A DNA stretch of 64,000 nt from Proteromonas lacertae (lineage: Eukaryota > Sar > Bigyra > Opalinata > Proteromonadidae), in the NCBI GenBank assembly GCA_002245135.1, contig NGBS01000871.1:310001-374000 (forward strand), in the 5' to 3' direction. Below are positions 12,324 to 22,597 of the stretch, one piece after another (position 1 is the first letter of the stretch; every line of letters begins with the position of its first letter). The translations under genes were made by a program, and so were the position numbers. The notes below the pieces were generated by a model. The model was not told the origin of the DNA. It saw nothing but the letters and a program-made list of their open reading frames with translations, and did not search any database.

Positions 12324-13137
12324 TTAGATTGTAGATTTTGAGCATTCTCTTTGGCGATAATCACTACCATCTATATAACCATCTTGAAAACCATTTAGAG
12401 CATCTTCTTCATCATATCCATTATAATAATCTTCAAATTTTAGATTATTAAACCCACACTTAAATCCATATTCATATGATAAAACATAATTTTTACTGTA
12501 TATTACTTTTTCTATTTTATCTTCGATTATTATCTCTTTTATACTTATTTCTTTTTCTTTCATATCTTTCATTTTCTTCTTTATTTCTTCATTTTCGTTT
12601 TCAGTCACTCTTATTTCTAGTTATATTATATATTGAGAAGATATATATATACTATCAATTTTTAATATCTTAAAACTATCTAACTTTAACATACCATCCA
12701 TTAATTCTATTATATTTTTACTTTTTAAATATTCTCCACATATGTCTAAACATTCTAAACATTCATATTTTTCCATATTCTTAATGAATGTTCTTATATC
12801 ACTTATCTTATTACCACTTATATATAACTCTTTTAATCTCTTAACATTACATAAACTATTACATAACTCTTCAAATCCTTTGTTACATATATCACAATTG
12901 TTTAAACTAACTATCTCTAATTTGGATAATTTCTTTATATTTTTACACAACTCATTTATATCAACTTCACCAACTCCATTATTATCAAATCGAAATTCTA
13001 TCAATTCACTAAATTTAGACAAATTACTTATTATCTCATGATTACTTATCACAAATCGACCATTGTCTACCAAACTCAATCTTTTCAAATTTTCATTATT
13101 TCGATATATTAATTTCTCTATTCCATTACTCACCATA
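12295..13137 (-). repeat. Identical tract shared by the two LRR genes (copy 1)
   Basis: This stretch of about 843 bp matches 31,257-32,099 with no difference that I could see by eye. It covers the last LRRs, the second intron, the C-terminal exon and the first bases downstream. Beyond the right edge the LRR-coding sequence diverges abruptly. Confidence 0.9.
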
Positions 13138-14113
13138 TCTTTTTTATTATTAACTTTACATGAATTATAATTTTCATTCAAATATAATGTCTCTATGTTC
13201 ATTGGAAGTTTATTTATTAAATCAATCATCCAATTTTTCATTATACTATTGGAACTAAAATTAAATTCTTTTAATTCGGACAATTTACCAATTTCTATGT
13301 TTAATTTCGCATTTACATCATTTAGACATGAGCATAATTCTAGAGATGTTAAATTTTTCTTATTTGTTAAACTACATAATATCTCGATAATATCATCACA
13401 TGAAATAGAATCTATAATTAAGTGGTTTAAATTTGTAAATTCAGAGATTGCATTTTTAAATTCGTTACATATTCTCAAATTTTCATCATAATTATTATGT
13501 AATTCAATAGTAACTATTTTAGATAAATTTACATCTTTTAATAATGATTTAATACAACCATCTTTGAATATAAAGTCAGCTAACGATATATGTTCCAGTT
13601 GTGGAGAATTCTTCATTATTTTATTAATGCATATCATTGATTCATTATTTCCATCTCGATTATCCACTATAAATATTATAAAATTTATATACAAAATATT
13701 TTTAGTATCTTTAACTTCTCATGACACTTCTCTTCGTATCCACTAAAACAATCATCATTACTATCATCGCAGAAATCACAGTTAAAACTAATTTCACTCA
13801 AATCATACAAATTCTTGGAATATTTAAATACATTTCGTATGTCATTAGGCTCTAATATTATATCATCATTTAACCATTCGCTGGCATCACTGTATTCTAG
13901 AAAAAGCATTATATTAACTCATATACTAAGCTTCATATCCTCTTCTATTTCACTATCACTAGATTTATTATTATCAACGAGTTTTATTTCAGCTAGATTA
14001 ACAATTACACAGTTTACTATACGATCACTCTCCGATTCAATTTCACACTCTCTATTGGTATCATTTTTATCGCATCTAAGTGATACATACTTTTCTACTT
14101 CTTTTGTGGACAT
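12324..14113 (-). pseudogene. Leucine-rich-repeat protein, copy 1, with a nonsense codon
   Basis: Same exon structure as the intact copy at 31,286-33,091: exons 14113-13693, 13666-12653 and 12616-12324, introns 26 and 36 nt, 575 coding positions. The N-terminal part is acidic (MSTKEVEKYV...), the middle holds LRRs of the NLKRLSLVDN / KLEIVSLNNCDICNKGFEEL type, and the C-terminus is charged, ending YIDGSDYRQRECSKSTI. A TGA at 13921-13919 stands where copy 2 has AGA, truncating the protein after about 64 residues. Translation from a downstream ATG at 13909 could still give a shortened product, so loss of function is likely but not certain. LRR proteins usually bind other proteins; the partner is unknown. 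Confidence 0.75.
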
Positions 14114-14440
14114 TCAATGTAAAAACAAAAATTATAAAAAATTGAAGTAATAGTTACGCGTAAATTACATCATTTTCACCATTTCATAGTAAAATTTTAC
14201 TGTTTGAACGATACAACATGAATTCTTATTCTGAACAAAAAATAATTGTAGCATATTATAGAAGCAAATCTCAGACCAAAACGAGATATTTTAGTGTTTT
14301 AAATTTTAAGTATAATAGCTCAACTAGTTTTTACGCTTCCACTGCTGCAGAAAGAGCAACTATTGCATGTGAAACATTTTCCGGTGGAATGAGATTTACA
14401 GAAGAGCATTCTTTAGGGATTAGTGGTGTATAGCTTAATT
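14114..14440 (+). other. Duplicated 5' flank of LRR gene with a small open frame
   Basis: This segment is homologous to 33,092-33,345 beside copy 2. It contains an open frame at 14218-14433 (71 residues, starting MNSYSEQKIIVAYYRSKS). In copy 2 the matching frame has stop codons and an altered start. It may be a fragment of another gene or simply non-coding flank; I do not recognise the protein. Confidence 0.35.
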
Positions 14441-16884
14441 ATGCTATTTTTCACGATAAGAATTTTTAGTGTTTTTTGTGACTTTAAAATGATTTTTCTC
14501 GATAACCATAAAGAATTATGAAACAAAAATTTGCTGAACCTTTTATTATATGTTTAACTTTACTGTAATGTAGTTAGTTTCATAATTACCTGATTTAGGT
14601 AATTTCTTTCTTTTGTAAAACTAATTATATATTATGATAAATAATGATAAAACTTACAATTATTTAAAATTTTATAAAATAATTCCTTTTGCAGCGTTCA
14701 AAAAATAAGGTCAAAGTGTCAAAAATGCGAAAAACTCAGATCGAAACTCACACAAAAGTCGATATTTTGCTCTGGTGTGAGCGAATAAGGAAACCAATTG
14801 AAAAAATATTTCAGAATAAAGAAACATGATTTGAAGAGCAACTTTTAAGCTATTAATAATTGAGAAAGAAAGGGTCGTATTTGGGAATGTAATTCAATGT
14901 AATTGTGATATTATGTGCTTATCCAAATATGGACATATAGGTGAATAGTAATATTGTACTACTTTTTGATAACTCCTGCTAATTAAGGAGATACAAAGAA
15001 TTGTTTTATATTCAGCTGCTATAGCTGTATATTGATATAATTATGAATAATAACATAATAATAACATAATTAAATACAATTATACTTAAATTATTAAATT
15101 AATTCTTTCTTCTTCTCCTTTTCCCTTCTCCTCACTTCAGCTATACTATATCTATATAAATATAATAAAAATATACTTTTATTACTCTTATCAATCTAAA
15201 AAAATATAATTATAAAAATATACCTTTATAAAATTTTATCTATATCACTGCCTTATCCTATATACATATATAAATAATTATAAATATACTAATCTTATAT
15301 TCAAACTGGATATTAACAATTGTCTATTAGAATATAAATATATAGTAAATACAATATTAATTTTATCTATCTTAGAAGTAAATAAGTTATAATCAAACTA
15401 TATAAAACATAAATTTAGAAATTATACCTTAAATAGTATGTATTTTAGCTTCCATTGTTTTATAATTAATATTATCATAAACAATTCTTCACTTTGTTGA
15501 CTTTTTCTATTTTCATTACATATTAATATATATTTATACTTTCCATCACATTTGATATACATATCCATCTCATTTCTCTCAGGATAAGATATTTTGATTA
15601 TTCTATTACCTTCTTTATCTTCATCACTTGTAATTGAGCAATCTATTTATAATAGTTTCATATATATACGAGTTAATAACATCTTTCTTATTGCTATTCT
15701 TTGAGTATAACCACCATTTTTGTTGTTTATATTATTTGCTGAAAGTGTGGTTGATGTTACAGAATAATGGACTAATAATGGTCAATTATTACTAAATAAG
15801 ATTCTAATTCATTTGATTCATCTTGAAAGGATTTTCTTTGAATTGAATTGTAAAATGGTAAAAATAACGTAGTTAAATGAAAGTTTGGTAATATCGAATG
15901 GAATGTTACTCCTTGAAGATGCTATTTAATTATATTATATATAAATCATACATCAACTACTGTATAGATCGCATTATAGTAATCTACTTTAAAATAGAGG
16001 AAATAGTCCTGAATAGGCATTCTACTACAATATAAATTATATATAATCATTATTATACTATAAAATTTCTTTACTATAACATAGTCCTGAGTAAAATACT
16101 CTTCTAACATTTAATAATTTATATATTTAACTATTAGTGGTATGAATATAGAATTTATACATCCACATCGTGAAAAGAATTAAAAAGAATAAATTTTGAA
16201 TTAATTCTAGTCGTTTCATTAGATGCATATATTCGTTTCGGTAATATAGATATAATACACCAAGACCCTATCTTTTTTTGTCTTTTTTATATTTTTTATT
16301 CCTTCAATTATTTTCATGTATATATTTTATTAGACAGATTTTCTGCAATATATCTACAAATGAAAGAATATATTCTTTAATTTTGTTTATTTTCATTATA
16401 TGCGATATTGATAATAACATTAAGTATATCAATTATTATAATTTTGTTTAGCTTCTACAAATTTTTAATTTCAGCTGTGTCTATATTTAATTTATATATA
16501 TTTCAAGAACTGTATAAATAACATCACCAACTGTGTATATATTTCATATAATATACTACTTTCCCCCTTTATATAATATATTTCTGGTTAATTAATTTAT
16601 TTATATAATCTATATAAACAGAGGCTAATTACCTTCTAATACCTTGTTTGTATTTTAGAAAAAAGAAGTATATAGAAAATGGAATAATTTAAAACAATTA
16701 ATTATTAACATTTAGTATTAGCATAGTAAAATGGTATAATTTCATAAAATGGTTGAAATTTTTGTTAAAGGATGTAGGTAAATTGGTAATGATGAAGTAA
16801 AGTAAGATATATTATGAAGTGTATAATTGTACAAATACTTATATAATAAACTTCAACAACAATAGTATTAACAGTTTCATTCAT
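14441..16884. other. AT-rich, gene-poor stretch
   Basis: About 2.4 kb without an intact gene, largely A/T with frequent TA runs. The only coding-like remnant I see is on the minus strand at about 15,430-15,922 (listed separately). No RNA gene or clear terminal repeats were recognised. It lies at the left edge of the transposon-rich interval. Confidence 0.6.
15430..15922 (-). pseudogene. Degraded coding fragment, unrecognised
   Basis: Minus-strand segments with protein-like composition: one at about 15,922-15,792 (HLQGVTFHSILPNF...), a second up to about 15,667 (SANNINNKNGGYTQRIAIRK), and a third joined by a plausible GTATATATATG...AATAG mini-intron (ITSDEDKEGNRIIKISYPER...). The first and second segments do not join in frame. 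I cannot name the family. A transposon remnant or dead host gene is possible. Confidence 0.35.
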
Positions 16885-17380
16885 TTATACATCAGCATTT
16901 TGGTATATATTGTAATCAGGGTATATATAATTATCTTCTATATAGTTAATTTCTTCTTCAACATCTTTTACCTTAGATATGGAGAAGAAATGCTGTAATA
17001 TAGTTTTAGTTTCTGAATTATCAACACAAACATCATCTGTAGCTAAAGCAATGTTCAAATTCTTTTTAGTAGAATAGTTTTTTAAGCGAATGCTTTCTTA
17101 CTTCAGCAAAGTATAAATCATAATCTATATCACTTAAGCTTTTAGGTAAAGGTATATCTTTATAATAACCTATTCTAGCAAACCCATTGTATCCTGATTT
17201 ATCATTACATAGAAATTCACACACATCAAGGATAATTTCACTTCTTGTTTGATGTTTAGGATAAATATCTTCGTATATATTATCTACTTTTAATTGATCC
17301 ATTTTATACTGTTCATTTTTTTTAGTTAAATATACTTTTAAAGAACGATTCATACAGATGAAGTGATCCCACAGAAATAT

Positions 17381-18243
17381 GCTGTTGTACGCCGTTGGGA
17401 GATTTGCGCCGTTGGGAGATAAAAGGGTTTCATATCTTATTCATCTCAGCTGATGTATTTTTGTCTGTAGTAACGATTGAAACAAAAAAATATTGAATGA
17501 AGTAAAATGCGTTTCATATATACAAGGCGGAAGCTTAAAAGAAAATATATCACAGATGTAGCTTATATGCCAAAGTAAGTATATATTTGATTATAACTCA
17601 CTACCAAACCCTCTACTGTCGAATTAGTTTTTAATAAAACCCTTTTATCTCCCAACGGCGCAAATCTCCCAACGGCGTAAAACAATAGCATATGTTGGGT
17701 TAGGTATAGTCAAAGTTAGAGGGTTTGGTAGTGAGTTATAATCAAATATATACTTACTTTGGCATATAAGCTACATCTGTGATATATTTTCTTTTAAGCT
17801 TCCGCCTTGTATATATGAAACGCATTTTACTTCATTCAATATTTTTTTGTTCAATCGTTACTACAGACAAAAATACATCAGCTGAGATGAATAAGATATG
17901 AAAAATTTGATGTTAAGGCAATTAAAAATGGAAAAATAAAAATCGAGTTCAAGCCTCTTTCAAGCCTACTTTTTCAATTTCAATATTATGTATAAAGAAA
18001 TTAAAATTATTATATTCTATTCATCTAAAAACTTTAATTTCGTTTTCTGCTATTGACGTTTAATATGAAGTATAAATATACAATGTTGGATATATAACTG
18101 ATTAACCAGAACTATACGATATACAGCCAACGTAACTTTTTTGAAAAACTAAGTGTATATCTGTGATATTTAGGGGCTCATGGTTACGTATATAACTTCA
18201 ACGTAATCTAAAACCCTTTTATCTCCCAACGGCGTACAACAGC
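17381..18243. mobile_element. Nested 863-bp terminal-inverted-repeat element (MITE-like)
   Basis: Ends are perfect 23-bp inverted repeats, starting GCTGTTGTACGCCGTTGG at 17381 and mirrored at 18,221-18,243. TAT on both sides (17,378-17,380 and 18,244-18,246) is a candidate 3-bp target duplication, which would suit PIF/Harbinger-type elements. The 14-mer CGCCGTTGGGAGAT occurs five times in or near the termini: 17390, 17407, and inverted at 17648, 17665 and 18221. No coding capacity is seen. Confidence 0.75.
17431..17900. repeat. Long inverted repeat, ~185-bp arms
   Basis: 17,431-17,615 and 17,717-17,900 are reverse complements with about one base difference, separated by about 100 bp that includes inverted copies of the element terminus. 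Transcription would give a long hairpin RNA. The structure suggests one element inserted into, or inverted against, a sibling copy. Confidence 0.85.
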
Positions 18244-19279
18244 TATAATTAACTCCACCCGTATGAGGTACTATTATTTCTTCAATATAATGCTTGGTTA
18301 AATCATTTGTTAACCAAGCATTGCTGTTTGCATATATTATTGATTTTGTCATTACTTCATTGTTAACCAAACGTTTTACTTCTTTTCCTTTTATTACAAT
18401 AAAAGGCTTAAGATGGTTGCCTTCAGCTGTTATTGATAAAAGAAATGAGATTCGTTGCTTTTCATTGTTGAAAGACCAAATTGAACTAGATTCTCTTAAT
18501 TTAGATGATTCTAGGGTATAATTTGGTGTAGACTCCATATTAATGGGAGTCTCATCTGTGTTTATAATATTGCTTGGTATGATATTATATTTTAAAGTTA
18601 ATAGTTTAATGCATTTCACCATATTATCTCCAATAAACTCCCAATTTTTAGGTATGTTATCTTTTTTTGATGATGTTATCCTTCTTAGCGATATACCATT
18701 CCTTTTTGTAAAGACTTTTGCCCATGACAAACTATAGCTAATCTTTCCATTATCCTTAAAATCAGATTCTTCAGCTAAAACTTTTGCTACCATTGATACT
18801 GTAGTATGATGTACAGGTATACCTAAATATCTTAAAGTAAAAATATAATTGAGTAAAGTTAAGTCAAATAGAAGAGAAGTTTCCCGTTTTCTTCCTGCAC
18901 CTGGTCTTTTACCATTCGATCTTAATAAAACTTCTTCATCTGTTAAATTTAAGTACTTACATATGTTTTCATAAGGAATGTCCATTTTCTCAGATAATTC
19001 TCTTCTTGTATAGAACTTTAACTGATTTCTGATGAACATTAATGTCGAAAGAAGCACTGTAACAACTAGAGATAATGGGTATATGATTTTAAAATTAATT
19101 GTAATTTTAAATATGAAATTATTTGGGTATTTAGTTATAAAAGAGTAAATTTAAATTTTATAATAAATCAATTAAAAAATATTTTCGCACACCCATTTAT
19201 TCAAAAATTCTATTTAATTCGTAACTTGAAAGTAAGTCAAAATTACATAATTTCATATTTTATTATATATTTATAAAGA

Positions 19280-19620
19280 TGAACAATATTGTAATTCATT
19301 TATATAAATGAACAATATCAAAGAGATGATCAGATTTAAGATGAGCAAACTCCAAATGTAATTTCTCAATAAGTGTAAAAGCTTTATCAGTTGTTATGAT
19401 CTCTTTTCCTTTGCATGTAAGTTTACCATCAGTTTCATTGAATTCAAAACCTTTATGCTTGTAGTCTCTTATACATTTTATGTATTTGTCAAATTTCTTT
19501 TGTGTGAAATTGAAGAACGTTTCTTATTTTTCACTAATTCTTCAATACTCTCAAAAAAGATTACTTTATGATTTTATTCAAGAGTATCTTTAATATCATG
19601 CTTATCAGATAACCTATATG
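19280..19620 (-). pseudogene. Integrase N-terminal fragment, tentative
   Basis: A minus-strand frame up to about 19,500 reads FDKYIKCIRDYKHKGFEF, continues through a stretch with paired His (LIEKLHLEFAHLKSDHLF) and ends in a stop. Spacing and flavour resemble the HHCC zinc-binding region preceding retroviral-type integrases, but the Cys pair and catalytic core are absent. An upstream out-of-frame piece (SIEELVKNKKRSS) may belong to it. Confidence 0.35.
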
Positions 19621-19916
19621 AAAGATAAATTAGCTATATATTATGTATAAAATAGATTATATAAATAGATAATAAAACGGTCATATATATATGGTGTTTT
19701 TAATTTGTGTTTTTGATTCTTGTTTTTGATTGTTTCTGTAAAAAACCAAACACCAATACAAAAAACAAATGGTAACAAATTTAACCATGATAATAATTGA
19801 TTAGAATAATTCATTTGATTAGAATTATTATACCAAACTTAACTCACTATTTGCTGTTGATACTATATCTTCAATTTTATAGTTTATCATTGGAACTAGG
19901 TAAGCCGTTCTTTTAT

Positions 19917-19998
19917 ACCTGTGTTAGGCAGGACAGGGTCAGGCCAAGGTCAGGACAGGGACATGACCCGGGACGAAATCAAAAAGGACGTCCTTTGC
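19917..19998. repeat. GC-rich island of GGACAGG-like words
   Basis: An unusually GC-rich stretch in AT-rich DNA, with repeated CAGGACAGGG, GTCAGG and GGACGTCC. Similar islands occur at 9376-9440 and 31,025-31,105. Next to the hAT transposase it may represent subterminal repeats, which hAT transposases bind. Confidence 0.5.
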
Positions 19999-20172
19999 AA
20001 ATGAAACATACAAAATATTATCTACTTTTTATTTTGAAAATAATTTCAATTTAAGGATTATATTACCATATATTTTCATTATAATTTTTGAATTTATTAT
20101 TAATTAATTTTATATATAATAAAAAAAACAGTAGAAAGATTATGAATATAATAAATTAATATAATGAATATA

Positions 20173-22169
20173 TTAGAAATAAGGACTTGCTAATATTTCT
20201 TCATCATCTGAAAAACTCTCATCTTCTTCTTCTATTGTTAAGTCTAAAACATTTGATTCAGTTTCTGTATGAATGTAATCTTCATAGTCACTAACTTCTT
20301 CTTCACTACTTTCTTCATCTTCATACTCATAATTATTTTCTCTCATTTTCTGTTTAAAATGATGGAATTTCATTCTCATCATGTTGTTTAGCAATACAAG
20401 ATTTAATCTGTTTCTCCTAGTTGTATGCATACAGCCTTCCACAGAAAAACTCCTTTCAATAAATGCTGAAGATGTTGGTATGGTTTGTAATATATTAAAG
20501 ATTTTTTAAAGATTGGTATAACATGATCTATATGAACTGAAAAATAATTTGCTGCTTATATCTTTCGGACAGGGTTTTATTTATCGGATGTATACCCTAG
20601 GAAACTTGGACTTTAATGATAGCCAGATATTTCCAATGGTTTCAGAGGTGCTGTAATGAATATCATATTGCAAATATTCTTGTACTTCATTTGGCATAAT
20701 TAATCTCTTTCTTTTTACTGCTTTTGCAAGATATTTATCTAATATAGTTTCTTCTAGTGAATATGTTTCTTCGATTTCAGTATATATATAATTCAATGAA
20801 TTAATTAATAAACTTTTAGATTTTTCAAATTCTGAATCGCTAAACCCTAGAGTACTATGAAGAATGAATGATTTCACTCTAGGGTCTAACATGTAGCACA
20901 ACAGAGGCAAATCACTATCATTACATATATTATTTAGTCTTTCTATCATATTAATTTTGATACTCTCAGCATATTCCTGTATCTTTGTTGGATAACCTGT
21001 TTTGAACTCAAATAAAGTCTGTTTATAATGTAATACAGCCATTCCCATAGTCATGTCTCTATCTTCCAATATCTTAGTAAGTTTGTATAATGGTTCGAGT
21101 ATATCACATAGTTTATCTCGAATAACATACGCTATATTGGTAGGGGAAGGGATAAATTTTGGCAACTCATCTTCTTTTGGTTTTATGGCATTAACTATAC
21201 CTATAAGTTTATCTTGGTTATACTGTTTAAGATTGTTTTTGTATTCATTTGTTTTTCTTCATAATATTGATGCAATATTTCTTTACTTTCATAAAATTTC
21301 TTTAACATGATATATAAACTATTCCACCGAGTTGTAGTTAAAGTAGGTATAAATAAAATGAGCTTATTTTTGTTTACGACAGTTCTTAGTTGTTTTCCTA
21401 GATCTACAAATACTTTTACATTAATATCTATAACTCCTCCTTGAACCATAGCCCCATTAATAGCAAGTTGAAGGCTATGGTTCATACATCTTACATTTGT
21501 TACACATGCATCTCTTATACATTTCACCATATTCTTTCCATTGTCTGAAGTAATTGAAGTTATTTCAAATCCATACATTTCTTTTATGAAATTAATTGTG
21601 TCTGTAATTGTGTCTGCCTTTTCATTAACAACTTCTACAACACCAAGTGTTACTGTAACTAATTCAAACAAATCGTTGAAATAACATCCACTAATACCTA
21701 CTAGTTCACTGGAATGCTCCGATTTCCACACTTCTATAGCAAGTCCGACGTGTTTACCATTTAATTCTTTCTTTAATTTATCCTATAAAAATATAAAAAT
21801 AATATACAACAATTTATGTGTTTCTTTTAATTAAAAAGTCATTATATACCACTCTTCTTGGTGGCTTATATCCTAATTTATTGCAGAATCTACGAAAACT
21901 ACTACTGTCTAACACAGTAGTGCTTATATGATCGTAAGTGATGAAATCAAATCAAATAAGCTTTGTTCTATCTCATCATTGTTTATCTTTACATCTTCAT
22001 CTACATAATTATGTGAACTAATTTGGTGAAGTTTGACAGCCTTTCCATTTTTCACGTTACAAGCGTATCGAACACCACAAAATATGCAAATGCATTTATC
22101 AAGGCTTTTTATCTTTAACATATTATACCAAAAGGTTTTGTAGAAGTTAAAATTAAGATGTTCAAGCAT
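20173..22169 (-). pseudogene. hAT transposase, fragmented
   Basis: Pieces in order from the N-terminus: a BED zinc finger (CICIFCGVRY ... HQISSHN, about 22,169-21,990); KPPRR region; RNase-H-like core with ITSDNGKNMVKC, VRCMNHSLQLAING and the conserved TTRWNSLYIML; LLCYMLDPRVKS; and the C-terminal dimerisation tail with AFIERSFSVEGC...RRNRLNL. The frame changes several times (about 21,924, 21,201 and 20,581), and stop codons separate the last two blocks. Some gaps could be mini-introns, but the region near 20,450-20,580 looks decayed. Probably inactive. Confidence 0.75.
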
Positions 22170-22597
22170 ATTTGCCTCTTTTAAGGCAATAACTTCACGA
22201 GCCGCTCCAATTGGTATAACTATACTCCTAGAATATATAATGATAGATTATATTAGATACATTTATAATAATTTTAAGAAATGATTAATGTCAAGCTAAA
22301 AGTTTGCCATTTTTTCTTTCAAATTTTTATAATCATTCTATACTTTATATTACATATATAACACAATAGAATAACTCATTGGTAAGGTTAGATTCAATTA
22401 TGAAGAAAGAAAAAAGCGCATCGACCGACGGTTAATTCGGTATTTTATAGAATGATATATAGAGCTTGAATTCAATATGTACAGTTAGATAATATTATTA
22501 ATATCACATGTTTAGGAGGAGGTCAGCTAATAGTTACTACAGCCTGGTGTCGGTCAACATTTGTTTATTGACCTACGACCGATTTATACAACCCTGG

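Larger units (their letters stand above)
16885..19057 (-). pseudogene. pogo/Tigger-like DDE transposase, interrupted
   Basis: Cut-and-paste transposase remnant of the Tc1/mariner-pogo group. From the N-terminus: a helix-turn-helix-like region (RRELSEKMDIPYENICKYLN), a CENP-B-like SWAKVFTKRNGISLRR, then the first catalytic Asp in NTDETPINM and the second in IFLWDHF. Between the two Asp motifs an 863-bp inverted-repeat element is inserted (17,381-18,243). The C-terminal part (17,380-16,885) also has a frame break near 17,070 (LKKLFY stop, then an open frame ending about 16,885). The last residues of the upstream piece come from the insert, not the transposase. Clearly inactive. Confidence 0.8.
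19917..22597 (-). mobile_element. hAT-family DNA transposon (boundaries approximate)
   Basis: The interval holds a hAT transposase reading leftwards. At the right edge, the reverse complement CCAGGGTTGTATAAATCGG is typical in style for a hAT terminus and resembles the short element at 9253. The left end is inferred from the GC-rich island, and I did not find a matching inverted terminus or the expected 8-bp target duplication there. The right end abuts an open frame of the Polinton, suggesting insertion into that gene. Confidence 0.5.

Noticed and set aside
18170-18243. C-terminal residues of the pogo transposase reading frame
   Set aside because: They are encoded by the inverted terminus of the nested element, not by the transposase.
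19797-20054. A coding frame containing RQDRVRPRSGQGHDPG
   Set aside because: The frame crosses the GC-rich repeat island and shows no family resemblance; it is likely accidental.
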